Positions 28,818 through 43,500 are shown, numbered from the stretch's first letter. The stretch is DNA of 64,000 bases from Nissolia schottii (GCA_003254905.1 QANU01087068.1:169721-233720); one strand, 5' to 3'. Made by a program: numbers and translations. Notes: generated by a model from the letters alone, not told the origin.

Positions 28818-31800
28818 CTATGAAGAAAGGATGGATTGTAATGCAAGCTGTTGCTGTGGCTGCAAAGATGACCAAGTAGAAGCAAGGGTAGCAGGTGGTA
28901 AAGTTTGCTGAAGCTGTCGGAGCAAATTAACCATACGGCTAGCTGTTTGTTCTGTTGCAAGGTCTTTTCCAGCCAATAAAACCTATTCCACATAAATTGA
29001 TACCATTAAATAAAGAAGCATATTAAAGCGAAACCAACACGTATCAATGGGGCACAAGACTGCATTTATCATGTCTTAGCTGGAACACAAGACAGCTCGT
29101 TACATATATGCACTCAGGTATTAATGGGACAGGAACATGTAACACTGCTCAAATTATCCACCATTAACTTCGTGTATATATGAACATTGTCAGTAAAAAC
29201 ACATGAATAAAAGCAGAGACTACAACCAGGAAACAATCAGAAGTTGGAGAAACAATTGCGAATTTAAGGAATGCATTCATGAATGAAAAGTAGCAACGAT
29301 GACTTGTCAACCAGAAATTTCTACACACAGTTTTCAGACACCATTTCTGAAAAACTTTTTTTGCATTGATACAATGGCTTCCATTGCATCGAAACAAACA
29401 ATAGTAATGACATCAATCAAAATCATGCAATTCTACATAAAAAATATCTGACATTTTGAGTTAACAATTACAAACAAATCATTCATTCCCAAACAGTCAT
29501 GTTTACATGGCAATGTTCCATGTATGATATTTTTCACTTTTCTGGTCCCTAAACTTTGTGAATCACTCAAATATTTAATAGGAAATTTTGAACTTGAGCA
29601 TAATATGGAACAAGAAAGTTTTATGTCCTACGTTGACCTGAACATACGCTTTTCTTCACAGAAATGCATCGATTGACATAATGAGATTGGGCAGTTAATA
29701 CTAGCTATCTGTTTTATTTAGGGAAGCAATCTTATCCTCCATCCCTTTTAAAACTTCATTTAAATATTTTTTTAAACAAGCTGTAAAGCTTTCTTTCTAT
29801 TATAAATTTATTTATTTTTTGGGACAAGCTGTAAAGCTTTCTTTTAATTATAAACTTGTTTGCCAAAAGCAAAATTATGTTCAACACTCCCCGCCCCACC
29901 CCCAAAGAAAATACAAAAATAAAAGAGCAAAACCAAACAGAGATTGCAAAGTAGCAAATTCATGATGAAAAACTAACCTCAGCAAACACTGCAACTATCT
30001 TAGGAAGGAATTGATTATTCGGGCCCAAAACCTCACTATCAGACCTGTAGGTGAACAAGGACCCAAGATGACAATTAGAACAATGAAAAAAGAGAATACC
30101 CGAGCACATCGAAAAACTGAAAGAAAAGTTGAGCCCCCTGACCTTTCTACCATGGAACAAAGTTGATCATGAACAACTTTGGCCTCAATCAAATCACCTT
30201 TTATTGGCAAACAGTTCAACCATGCAGGAATCACCTGCAAACATTACACGAGATTGTAAAAAATTAACTAAACATGTGATCTCAACTAAAAATAAAAAAA
30301 CCCAGCCTCCATAAAGAATAGATCATGATAGCGCAAGACAGGATTGACAAGCAAAACCATAAAAGTAGTCATAAACAGGGAAAATAGGTAAGAACCTGGG
30401 TAGAATCAATACTGTCCCGATGAAATTGGCAAATTTTCCCCAAAGCAGAAACAGCATTGTCATATGCCATGACATTATCTTGATGAACAGCATTAGGATG
30501 CTGGATCACAGCATTTAACCGCAAAAGAGCCTCTGCAATAAGCCACTAAAGTGTTACTCAATGTAATGCAGATTATCAAGTTTCATTACTGAATCAAGGA
30601 GTACCTCCAACTAGAGGTTTGAACACAGATCCACCAAACTCTGCACAAACACCAAGGCCATACACAGCAGCCTATAGAAAGAGGAAAAAATGTCAAAATA
30701 ACCAATCAAACAGCATTAACAGAAAGGGAAAAAAAATCAAATAAAAGAACTAAAAAATATCAACCAACAGAACATGTCTAACGCTGACCTGTCGGACATC
30801 AGGAGTCTCATCATTACAAGCCTCCAATAAGAATGGGAGATATGTATCATAATACCTGCTCAATTGGCAAATAAATTGATATAACATCTTGATAATAATC
30901 AAAACACATTAAAGTGGGAATCTCACATTAAAAACAGCACTTACTTTAAAGCAGCTTCATGGCACTGCTCCGCTACATCATCAAAAATGCAAATTGCAAT
31001 CCTCCTCTCTTCAGGTGTCTTGTCCCTTCCCTATATCCAACACATTCAAATAGCAGAATGAAATAACACAAAAGTTGCAAACACTGCTTCCACAGTTGAA
31101 TGAAAGACTATGATTTAATAGAAAAGCAATATGTGAGCCTGTGGATGATGGGTCTGAAAACCAGAATTAAGTCAAATATATACATAAAAAATTTGTGCTT
31201 CAAATGTACTTGCCAAGGTTAATCTCTAAATCTCGATTTAATGTGAACATAACCACCAGTCAATTTACAATCTCAAAGCAGTACTGAAGATTCATCATTG
31301 AACTAAAATTTTCATCAATATGACTAGAAATGGGAGATATTTCCAACTTAAAAAAGTTCATAGTTAAGATATAGTGACATCACAGAGATCCTACATTTTA
31401 GAATCATCTTTATAATTTAGCACCTAAAACGGAAAACAGCAAAATATACACTTCATTAAAGTTCCATTAAGTATAATCAAATAGCCCAACCATAAGTTAC
31501 AAAAGTTCAAGTAAGTATAATCAAATAGCCCAACCATAAAGTACAAAAGATACGGCCAAAAGGCCAAGCCAAATAGATAGATAAAAGGGGTTAAATTTCA
31601 ATAGAGTAATTATTACATAATAGAGCTGGTAGCCTCCAGGAGGAACATACCCACATAGGTGTCAAATATGATGACAGTTCATCGAAGAAAGGCAAGAAGG
31701 AGGCTTTGAAGGTTTTGATCAAAGTTCCCAAAATCTCACCCACCTGGGACAACGCATAAATACCATATTTAAAAGGATGAACAGGAAACTGATATGCATG

Positions 31801-34800
31801 AACTTAACACAAGACAGTAGCCCAGCAATTGTGAGAATTTAAAGTAATATTTTTCACAAAAGTTAACAACTAACTTGGTCAAAAACTTCTTCCTCTTGTT
31901 CATTTTCCTCTTTAATCAGCTCACTCTCTTCAGCATCAAAATCTTCAGCTTTGGCTCTCTCTGCCCTCTCTCTTTTTCTACTTGAACTAGCTGTGATTAC
32001 CTGTTTTATCTCGTCAACAATGGACTTGACCTGGCTTTCATCCAAAAGCATCCCAGAAATCTGAAGGAGGAAACAAAAAGATCAGACAATACATCTCAAA
32101 TGGATTTATACCAAATGCACTAAAAGGTAACAGAGAAAGAAGAAAGATACACACAACTCAGAAAACAACTACTTAAATCGCTCGTGTAATAATCAACAAG
32201 AACATGCACACTTGAAATTGAAGAAATGAGGGAAATAAATGTAATGGACATGGAGGTTACATAGGAATTACTTATCCTGATAATTGATAAAATTAAGTAA
32301 ATAATAAGCAGCCACCTAAATAGTGAAGGCACATCAACTTCTTGCATGACAGATCTCATTATTTATAAAATAAAAACTACAAGAACCACAACCAGTACAA
32401 AGTGACTAATTCAACTAAATTTCAATTTAAATTTAAATCCTCTAACAAACCAAATCATCAAACAGAAAGTAAACAAATTCTTCTTAACTTTAGTCTTTAT
32501 AAAACAATTGACGAGGAAACCTAGCTTGATAGCGTCACACCGTCACCTATAACATTAGCTAATATCCCAGAGGCTCTTCATAGAATTTATTCCAAATAAG
32601 AATGACAGCATCAAACAATTATAACACCACTTATGCCAAGGCATGTTATTTTTCTAAAAACGGCAAACTACAAAAAATATAATTTTGTCATTTCATGATA
32701 CGAAGTACAAACCTGTAAGCATTCATTCAATGAGTCCAACATGCTTGCACAAATCTCTGTGTCTGGTTCCTACAAGCAAAAAGAAATGGGAGAACTTCAG
32801 CACAACAAATGCTAATGCACCCTGCCAAGTCGGTGCAAAGTCCACCCAAATATCACCTACAATAAGCTTGATCATCAAATCTGTTCCAGGACTGGGTCTT
32901 CTAAACTAACAAAATAGTAAATGCTCTGCTGCCAAAGGACTGGGCTTATATGAATATTTAGAGCTTACCAAAACAATTTCAGATCATAAGAAATATTCAC
33001 ACAGTAAAAACCAAAGCATAGAAATTCCTTACTAACACAACTAAGAATAGATAAACTCGAATAACGAATACCTTATGTAATGCATCCACCAGAGCTGGGA
33101 CGATACTGTCAGTCAAAAACTTCAAATAGGTTACATCCCGACCTTGAGATTGCCCCTTTTCTATAGCTAACTTTGCAGATCGTAATAGCTCTGGCATTGC
33201 TATAATGATATTGGAAATGATAATCAATTAAAACAGCTATGATAATGGTATAAAGAAAATGTAATGTGCAAGGAAAAATCATTGACAAAAACATGCAAAG
33301 GAACAATCATTCTTATACCGGAAACAGCTGCTTTTCTAACCTCCTCATGGAAGTAAAATTTAAGGAGTGGAACTAAAGTTCCTGCAACCTGCACCACATA
33401 CAAATTATTAGAAAAGAAACAGATGTATAGTAACACTTATAAACAAACCGTACTATGTAAAGGTTTCTTATAGTGGTCCAAGTCTAACCTGATCAATCCA
33501 TGGAAAGAATCCTTCCTTCAGCTCATCAGCATAACAACAAAGCATGTTACAGGCTGTGGCTTTTTCCTCCAGAACACTAGTTTTGATTCCAATTCTTTTA
33601 TCCCCAAGAGTGATAGTCTCCATACTATAATGAATAAAGAAAACTTAGTTGGGCTTATCTTGCTCAAGAGAAATGTATCAATGTGTGTCTGATTCACCAG
33701 TCAAATGTAATCATTATTAACATTTGAAATGACTGCAAATGAGTATGTGTATGTGCATCCAATGTTATCAATAGTGGAATAGCAGAAATAGTGTTTTGCT
33801 CAAAACCCGCTATTTTTTCCGCTATAGCGCTGCTGTTTCAACTATAGCGGCCAATTAACACTGTAAAATAACATAGCGACCAGCTCAAAACCTGCTACGC
33901 TATAGCGGTATAGTGGCGCTATAGCGGATATTTAATAACACTCTGTGCATCAGGATTTTATGTGTCACAATGCAGGAAATGCATGCACATTTCATGTTTT
34001 TTTTCCGAAGAAAAAAAAAAGTTGCCAAATCAGGAGGTGCAAAGCTACAAAATGTAGAAGTCCTAAAGCCTAAGCTATTAGTGAATAATGAACATACAAA
34101 CACAAAATGTCGAGAAACATGCACAGCAAAAGGGATACATTGCAAACTAATAATTAGTTATTTAAAATTTTAGGAAGAGAAGGACTAAATTCAACACCTG
34201 TCATCATCGGAATCCTCAATATCATTGTCTGAATCGGCCGATGTGATGGTGACGTCTGGCTTAAGTGAAGCAGACTGAAGTAATGGCGGCATGACAAACT
34301 CCATATAAGGAAGAAAATCTTGCCCCAAACACTTACAAAGCCTAGCCCATGCCTGTAACAAATAAAGCTTATTGTGACTGAACATAATCTAATAGGCACT
34401 TTATGTATGCACCAGAAATAAATTAAAAAATAAACCTGTAGCATGTAACTTGTAGTCGGATCATCTGTCTCCAATTGAGATACTTGCAAGGACATGAGAA
34501 CTTCCATGACCTAGTAAAGAACCATCATATATAGGATACTAAATACATGAGATCCTTTTAAAATAATTTTTTAAAAAGAAAGGGTAAAAAAGACAAGGTG
34601 CATGGTTCAATTCATGAAGCAATTAACTTCCTATTTTTCCATTTCAGACCAACTATTTTTCCAACTGATAGTAAAATGGTTTAAAAACGAATATACAAAC
34701 CAACCATCCATCCTTAACTCACAAAGTTGCAATATATCAATTTTAACAATATTGACCTACCTGCTTCGCATCAGCCCTAAACTTCTCCTTCCCAACAGCC

Positions 34801-37317
34801 ATTCCAACCAAACTTATACACTCCATAGACTTAGCACGAAGCATGCGGTTAGACTTGTCAGTTGCATTAATCAAAATAGCCTTCAGGTATGGCATGACAG
34901 CATCATAGTATTTTTGGAAGTGTTCCTAAGGAAGACCACAATATTACATCAGTAATCTACAAGAAAATATATTAATCAAATTATAAATATTGATGAATGC
35001 AGTTTACATAAATTACCTGAGATGAATCAGCCACCGATGCCAAAGCAGTTAAGGCACCCTCTTGAACCATTTGCTTACCATTCTGAAACACACAAAAAAT
35101 ATCCAAAACTAAGTGGTGGAAAAAAAAAATCATGGGATGATTGAGAAAATTAACAATAACAATAACATTACTATTAAGAATAATATTGTATAAACATACC
35201 TGAAGAATTACAAGCAATTTGCTAACTATTCCATCCAAGTATGGCGTTAATATATCAGGTGTGCAGTTCTCACTGAAGTTGAGCACTGCTGAAGCAGCAT
35301 GTGCCTGTGTAGATAATATTACAAAAAAGTTTATACCAAAAAGCTTGTATAATTAAAATAAAATAACATCATAAATGGCACTCTTACACATTAGATTGAC
35401 TATAACCCCAAAAAAAAAAAAAAAAAACTCAATTCATGGGATGAAAACTGCTATCAAGATATGAATCTAACAAGAGACTGAAGTACAATATTCAATGTGT
35501 GTACTCTGTCAATCTTTTCTCGTTTGACTTTGTAGTTCCTCAACCAACTACAACATGTACACGACTCAACATTTTAAACGACAAATGTATAATGCACATA
35601 GTTCATATTCATACAAAGTCGCATAGCAAAAACCAAGAGCAAGAACTCATCAGCGAAACCTCAACATTCTCTTTTCGAACTTCCATTTAATCACTGTTGT
35701 AAACTTCCATACTCACGAACAATTAAAACTATGCTGACCTGTACACGAGGATTCTGAAAATCATCCATGGCAGCAGCTAGTGCAGGCAACACTCCTTGGT
35801 GGTATTGAACTTGCAAATCAGGACCCAGATCAGTAGACAGTTGACCGATTGCATTAATAGCTGCCCACCTTACACGAGGGTGTTGATCTGTAAAGGAGTT
35901 TAATACCATAGCCACAACTTGCTCCAAGTTTTTTACCATGACCTGCATCAATAGGAGGGCAACAGAAAATTACTACTACAAAATAGCAACATGGACATGT
36001 AACATGAAAAATCAACAATAGCAACAGCAGCATAATTCAAAAGTGAAACGTTCCATATGAGGAAAGTTTGGCGCATTCAATTACCTTTGAGCAACCCTCA
36101 GCAATTTGGGCGAGCACAATCAATGCAGCATGGCGCTTCTGCCACTCGGGAGCAGCCAAATAAGCAGGCAACTGTTCCGACGCAACAGGAACAATAGTGT
36201 TACCACCCAAAGATATCGAGAGCCTATCCAAGCACTCTTGCCCCACGCTATAATTGCTGGTTTCGCCGGCATCTTCGTCCTCCGTCTCCGCGCTGTGCCA
36301 CGCAGGATCGTCCTCAATATCCAAGAGCATCTTCATCAGTATGGCAAACATCCTGCTAATGAACTGCGGCAGCTTCCTCATCATCCCGGGGGCCCTCTCC
36401 CTCGCCTCCGCCAGCGTTATCACGAACTCGATCGCCAGGTGCCGAGTCCCCTCCTCCAGCGAATCCGCCTCCGCAATCTGCAGCATGGCCCCGACCACGT
36501 CCACAAGCTGCCGCCTCAGGAACCTTGGCTCCGTCCCGGCGAGCTCGATCAGCAGCTCCAGCGCCTCCTGCGCGGTGGCTTCCTGGCCGGAATTCAGCGC
36601 CTCCGTGAGCGTCCTCATCATCGCCGGTAGCAGGTCCTGGAACCTGTCCCGATCGGCGGAACCGGAAAGGCACTGTATGAAATTGATCACCGCATTCAAC
36701 GCGGCAATCCGAACATCGGAATTCACCGTCGACGAGGTCAAACACTGCAGGAACAGACCGTGGAGGTGCTTGATGTGTGGTGTGAGGGACTCCCCGATGT
36801 ACTGCGAGAGCTGCGCGAAGATCAGAAACGCAGATTCCTGGAGCTTCGGCGAATCGGACGAGACGCACTGGAACATGAAGGGAAGGAGCTCCGGCCAGCC
36901 GTTATCGGGGAGGATCCCGGAGGCGAGCTCGGAGATGGTGTCGCAGAGCTTCTTGGAGATGGACTTGATTTGCTCGGTCTGGATGGAGGAGAGGAGGAGC
37001 GACTTGAGGGAGGACTGCGTGTGAGGGGTGAGGCGCGGCCAGAGGTAGGAGTCGTCGCGGGTGAGCTGCTTCCGGAGGAGGATGGCGGACATGGCGCGCG
37101 CCTCCTGGTGAGGGGAGGTGGAGAGGAGGTGGGCCAGCTTCAAGGAGAGCGTGTCGGGATCGGTCTGCTTGCAGAGGTTGAAGAGCGCCTCCGCGTGGGA
37201 GCGCTGCTCGTTGGAGGAGGACATTAGGTGCGAGATTAGTGTCTCGAAGGGTGACGGATCGGGGCCGAGCACGGCGGCGAGTTCGGATTGCTGGAGCTGA
37301 GTTGACTCGTGATCCAT
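28818..37317 (-). CDS. IPO5: Importin-5/importin-beta3 karyopherin (KETCH1-type), 20 exons, 1117 aa
   Basis: Minus-strand exons: 37317-36085, 35942-35739, 35304-35200, 35082-35017, 34925-34761, 34510-34436, 34352-34198, 33624-33489, 33388-33319, 33199-33072, 32769-32713, 32060-31875, 31743-31651, 31030-30945, 30855-30789, 30671-30605, 30532-30396, 30234-30143, 30044-29978 and 28982-28818. All keep frame and the stop is TAG. The protein is a chain of HEAT repeats from residue 20 on, such as [20 protein letters not shown] and EEVRKAAVS. Acidic insertions occur ([25 protein letters not shown]), as in importin-5. It binds cargo and Ran-GTP and carries proteins into the nucleus, ribosomal proteins among them; in Arabidopsis the relative KETCH1 imports HYL1. 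Length equals the plant family norm. The 1233-bp first exon is strikingly GC-rich compared with the rest of the gene. A MITE sits in intron 7. Confidence 0.96.
33760..33943. mobile_element. hAT-like MITE in an importin intron, 184 bp
   Basis: It is flanked on both sides by the identical 8-mer TGTGCATC (33752-33759 and 33944-33951), the target duplication size of hAT elements. The termini CAATGTTATCAA and, reverse-complemented, GAGTGTTATTAA form an imperfect inverted repeat. The interior has several CGCTATAGCG-type palindromes. It is non-coding and lies in importin intron 7 (33625-34197). Confidence 0.75.
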
Positions 37318-40300
37318 TATTGCTGGCGGCGGCGGAGGAGAGAGAAGGGGGGGATTATGGTAGATGCAGTTATTTAGGGTTTGGGGGCGTTGTGATGGAT
37401 TGGGATTGAGATGGATGATGATGAGAGTGACTCTCTTCTCTCTCTTTCTCTGCGTCGCTTTGTGTGGGATAGTGTTACTGGCTCTATTTTATACCATAGC
37501 GGGTTTTGGTGCGAGGAAGAGGGGCATGTCTTGGTATCGCATTGTGGGTTTTTTGGTCAGAAGAGAGAAAAGGGGTTTTCTTTAGGGTTGGGTGGGAGTG
37601 GGGCTAATTAGGGTAAAACCAATGCCAACTTGTGTGTAATGGGAACATGTTAGCTGTGTGTGCCTTCTGCTTTTTTTCTTATTCTAGGTCATTGCTCATG
37701 ATTAGTGTGCGCCTTCCTTCTTCTTTTTTTTCTTTATTTTTCCTAGTTTAATTCGATTTATTTTAGTTATATGTGGTGCAAAACCTTAATCATGTTTTAA
37801 TTCACATCTTAGTTTATATGTGAATCGTTTTTATTTTTTTCCTTTTTGAAACTTTAAAAAAGTTGGGTGTGGTGATTTATGTTACAAAAAAATTTGAGAA
37901 ATTTAAGGAAACTACGAGATATTCAAATGCATCATCCTAGCTATGCCTAGTCTCTACCTGAGCCATATAGTGTGACAACCCCAATCCAGTACAACTTCAA
38001 GACATATTTATTGTCCACTAATCCAATTCTATTTTATTAATATGAATGATTGGTACGTTAGCCTTCTGGAATCTTAATTCAGTAAACATATTACTTAATC
38101 TGTTTTTTAGTATTAATCTCTTTGAAAAAACTAAATTATTTTATATTATTAATTTTTTTAGTATTTTAATATAAAAATTAATGACTATATATCAATTTTA
38201 TTTTTAGTAGAGATAGACTTAATGAGGATGAACTCAATGTAAAAATAAGTAATTAATGGAAAAAAAACTAAAAATAGTTTAATAAACTAACCTTATTTTT
38301 TTTTTATAAAATCAAAGTTATTTAATGACTTTTTAAAATTCTTGTGTATTAGTCTAAAATGAATGACTAGTATTAGAAATTGAGGGAGTAGTACACTAAG
38401 AATTCATTGACAAATTTACCACAAGAGGGAGGGAAAGACCATCAATGTGCGTGTCAGCATGGATCACAAGTTATTTCATCAAGAATCTCCCTGACCATCA
38501 ACATTAACAGTTTTCATAACATTTAGTAGATTAGTTGATACTCTAGTGTGTGTTTTATGTTTGTATCATGTATCAAGTGTTTTAAAATTGTTTTATATAA
38601 ATTATGTGTAAGATTATTTTATAATCTCATAATAATATGGTTCATGTAACTTATAGTGATACTAATTCTAACTAAAGGAAATCAAGATGATGGCAATTGA
38701 TTTTATAAGATATGATAGAGTTAGTGGGGGTATTTTAGTAAAACCGACCATCCCCTCTCCCTTATAAATAAGATGGCGTTACAAAAAAAAAATGAAGGAT
38801 TCCAAAGAATTCAGAAATCATTAGGGTTTGGGGTTGCCAAAGAAAACGTTATTCTCACCATCAGAAGAAATTGAAAGATTAAAGAAGAGAGGGGAAAAGA
38901 ATCTGAGAATTCCATCCGAGTATATATCTCTCATTCTTAATACCACATACACTGTGATAATCATAAATTTCAAGGTCGTTATCTCTATGAATTGTTCAAT
39001 TGAAAAATCACATAACATTATGATCACAATCTTTCATCTTTTTCGTGATTTGATTTCATCAATCTTTAATTTGTTGTATGTTTTGGCTAAGGAGAAGCTT
39101 TTAAATGAACATAAGTATAACACGTAATTTTTTGGTACACATCTAATAAAATTGGATTCTCTTAATTAAGTTATAAGGTATTTTGATCTAAACTCAACCT
39201 TTGCATAAATTGAAAGAGTGATAGGATAACAAAACTAGCTAAAAATTAAATAAATTATATTATATTTAACTTTTAATCCTTAATCATAGGTTTATGTATT
39301 TTTTATCACACTTTTAAATGATACATTGTCATTTCAATTACTATCTTTATATAAACAATTTAACATGATTTATTATTGAATTCAACTATATTTTATTAAA
39401 ATATTTTCATATAAGAATTAAAAGTAAACAAATCTTGGTAGTATTTATTATTACTATCCGTGTAAAGCATGTAAAGTGACACAATGCTGACAAACATTAA
39501 ATATTCGTAAATCATAGATTTAATAATCTTCAAAATATTTTAAGGAAAGATAAATAATTGAAAATATTTGTAAATGTACATTAAAAACAAAAGATAGTCC
39601 AACGTATACAACCTGTTGCAATTTTATTAGAATAATTTGTTCAACAAAACGGTGAATCACAATTATTGCTACATATAATAATTGAGGTTTTGGTCACAAC
39701 GTCTTTTCAAAACAAACTATTTCTGCACATAAAATTTATTTTAAAAAATAAGGATTATTTATTCGGATTTTTTTTTCTATGTCATACCAATATATACCCA
39801 TTAAAAGTGTTACAATGACAAGGAGTGTGAGTAATTTGCACGAAACTATATGTTCAAATGTCATTATTGTTTTATGGGTAATTTTTGAAGTAATAAGTTT
39901 AAAGATTAAGTATATTTATTAATGTGACAAAATATAAGCAATTTGACGTAATAATTTTAATTACTATACTTGAAGAATTAGATTCAAATCTCATTGTTAG
40001 CAATGTAATTTTTAAAACATCAATAAAATATGACAATTAAATGAGTATTTAAAAGGATTGCACTATCATTATAATTAAACTCGTGTTATTCACTAAACAA
40101 AGATTGATTGAGTGGTAAATAAATTTGTCATCTTTCTTTCTAATGGGAATTGGATTTGCGAACAGAAATAAAAAAATAACTCCAAATACTAGTGAAAAAA
40201 GGAGAAGTGTTAGGAAAAAAAACCATATTATTCCACAAACATTTTCATTTTGTTCTCGGGACATTTAAATAGATCCAAATGACCCTTGCACAAAAAAAAA

Positions 40301-40565
40301 ACAGACAAACCCTCTGTACGGCCCAATTTGTTTCTTTTTGCTCAATGTTTTTCAAATATCAACAACATCGAAATAACGGGCCAAACCGATTAAAATACGG
40401 GTTAAAACGATCCGATCCGGATCCACTTAAGTTGCGAGGCGTTCGCAACTCCTCTTGTCGCTCTGTAAGAATAGGGCAACAGGTGAGTGCGCGCTGCATA
40501 AGAAGCACTACGAAGAAGAAGGAGAGGAGGGTTGACCGTTGACTTGAGACACGGTCTACACCCAT
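37318..40565. other. Divergent intergenic region between importin and peptidyl-tRNA hydrolase
   Basis: About 3.2 kb between two genes that start away from each other. The importin side (to about 37600) is C/T- and G-rich and should be its leader and promoter. From 37700 to 40250 the sequence is AT-rich with no gene recognised. Near 40318 there is CGGCCCAATT, containing GGCCCA, a site II-type element typical of plant housekeeping promoters, 250 bp upstream of the hydrolase start. Confidence 0.5.
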
Positions 40566-43500
40566 ATGCTTATTAATAGGTTGAGCAGGCGTTACTTCTC
40601 CTCCACTTCCGCTCCAAGCCCATGGCTTTTCGTTGGGCTGGGAAACCCCGGCGACAAGTACCGTGGAACTAGGCACAACGTACTACTCTTATTAAACGCT
40701 GCGTTTCGCTCTCTCTCTTTTCTCTTACAGTTTCTGTGGTTGCCAACCATCAACAAACCTCTTTTCTTTGACTGATGCAGGTTGGATTTGAGATGATTGA
40801 TGCATTTTCCGAGTCAATTGGAATCCCGATGAACACTGTCCATTGCAAAGCCATTTTTGGTGAAGGTTTGTTCACCTGCACTTCGTATTCGACCTTTTTT
40901 CTTGTTATTGTTGAGTTTTAGGGCAAGGTTAATTCTTGCAGGTTTTGTTGGTGAAGTCCCGGTGTTCCTTGCAAAGCCTCAAACTTACATGAATTTGAGT
41001 GGTGAATCTGTAAGTAACTAGGGACTTACTTAATGCATCAGGATACTCTGTCTGCTTTTGTTTCTGCAAGATGGTGTCAGTCAAGCTCTTGTTAGTTACT
41101 GCTGGCAAAATAGTCTTCAATCCCTTAGATTATTATAAATTCGGTATCTTAAGTTAATAATCTGCATTGACAGATAACTGTTCTGTTTTTGCGCTTTGGA
41201 ATTTACTCTTATTGATTGGCCCTGTTGGATTAGTTTATAAGCTTATAACTGCAAATGCAGTTTGAAAATTGAAAGTTTGCAAGTTTAGTTTTAACTTTTA
41301 AGGCACATATGATAGGAAAAATCTTGAAATTGATCATAGAGTCGACAGTTTTCACGTCCAAAATTTCATCCAAGTTTGAATGTAAAATTCAGAGGCATAT
41401 AGAAATTAGGAAATTTTTAGTTGGTGCTGTTGGCGATAATGAACTTAAATGATCATGTAGGTAGACTGTGATGATTTAAAGACAGGTTGCTGACAGGGTG
41501 AATTATGGGTTGCTCAGAGAGGACTTTGGTTGTCAATTAGGGATGGAGCTTCCGGAGAAATTTTTAGGGCAATTGTGGTAGCTTCCTTTTCTGTTTTCTC
41601 CGTGGTTGTGCTTATTTTGTAGTTACCTATGATTTATTTTTATTTAAAAAAAAATAAAAAAATAGTAGACTGGTAGAGTAAGGTTATTGTCATTGTGCAG
41701 AAGACCTGGTTTTGTTTACCATCAATTCAAACTGGAAAGAGTTGAAGCGAATAAGAAAGTGATAGGGAAAGGTAGTTTTTTTTTCCATATCTACTATGAA
41801 TTAGTGGTTCTTTTGTCAAAATAGAGGTCTTTTGTGGTTACTATTGACCCCCTCCACCTTTTCACACAAAACTCAAGGAGAAGAGGAAGACGGAAATAAA
41901 TGGTAAGTAATTAAGGGATGAAAGGTGGCTATCCTCGCTGACTGCTTACACATGTGTCCTGTCTGCATTTACTGGTTTTATTTGTATTTCAAGTGCTGAG
42001 TTTTTGCTGGGGTCTATATGGTAGTATACAAATATTGATTCCATGGAAGGTTTCTATTTCTTAGGTAAAATACTGCTGGTTTTGGTTGCATGGATTGTTA
42101 TGTTTAGCTTGTGTACAAAGCTCTGTGCTGATTATTAGTTTATGTAATAGCACGTCTCTTCATTTAACTGTAGGCTGGACCACTCGCTGCTTATTACAAG
42201 CTACCTCTTAATCATGTGCTTGTGGTAAGTTATTCCATATGCTGCACCTTCTATTTGAAGCATCTAAATTCTAATTGATGATACGCATAATGTTCTTTAT
42301 TTAATCAAATTTTTGGGATGTAGTTCCACGATGACATGAACTTGCCATGTGGGGTGCTTCGTCTTTACGACAAAGGGGGCCATGGAAGTCACAAAGGGTA
42401 CAATACTATATGATAGTTATGAAGCAAATTTGTTGTTGTTTGCATGGGTTAGTTTTTTTTTTGGACAAACATAGTTTATAGGTAATCATTGGAAATTGTT
42501 GCCTTATACAAGTACCTACTCTAGAGATATTATATGTTCATTACACATTAATTTTGTAGTTCACTGATTCCAGAACCCAATAAATATTTGTAGTGAAATC
42601 TATTTTGCTTAAGACATGAATGAAGACACATGATTTTCCAATAACCATCACATTGAAAGTCAATTCTACCTTTTGTGAAGATGGTGATCTGGTGGACAAT
42701 CTAGGAAAGTGTATAAAAAGTTGAATTGGATATGCACTGTGATGCATATAGCCTACTCTTTTGTATAATTGGTAAATGTAATCTCAGAATTATCTAAATA
42801 TTTATTAGAGTTCTGATCTGAGTTGCATCACGGTTTGAGGGATAAAAACTGAACGACAGTTTGTCTGGATAGTTGTTGTTTCTATACAATTGCATATTGA
42901 AACCGTGATCATTACTTTTTTCAAATATAATTTCCTGATTTGACTTCTAATATGCAAGCTTCTCTGCATGGAGATACGAGGAGTTATCCGTGACTCCAAC
43001 TGTGGTTATCTAAAGTCTGAATGGTAGGAGAAGGCATACCAATAACAGAATTTTTTGTATCAAATTTTTATATCAACACAAAAAGAAATTCGTGTTTGCT
43101 CTGAATAGTGGATGGCTATCTTCAGTAAATGAACAGTCTATTAGTATTCTCTATGGAAACCTATTCAGGTAGATAGTCTTATTTTCTTTATCTATTTATA
43201 GTGGACTTATAGGTTCACCATTATTCATTACATTTATGTTTGTCAATTAGCCATATGGTGTCAGCTCTGCTTCATTGATTTGGGTGAAACTAAAAGGGAA
43301 AAGTAATTTTTTGAAGTAGCTGAAATAAGGAAGCAGGTCTTTTTCAGTAACATTATGTAGGCTTAGGGGATCGGTGGTTCTGGAACATGAGTTCACCAAA
43401 TATAATTTTGCATCATTTCAGCCTGATTTTCTCTAGTCTGGTGTTTCTCTCTGGTTCTACTATTCATCTTGTACTCAGCTCTCGCTTTTTGGTGAACCAG

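Noticed and set aside
36106..37227. Plus-strand open frames of up to 256 residues opposite importin exon 1
   Set aside because: They overlap the well-supported importin exon on the other strand; long antisense frames are expected in GC-rich coding sequence and their translations match nothing known.
38125..38400. Possible Stowaway-type MITE ending in GAGGGAGTAGTA
   Set aside because: The GAGGGAGTA end resembles Stowaway termini but no matching CTCCCTC left end was found.
38828..39127. Open frame of 99 residues
   Set aside because: AT-rich sequence, low-complexity translation, no family resemblance and no promoter or splice context.
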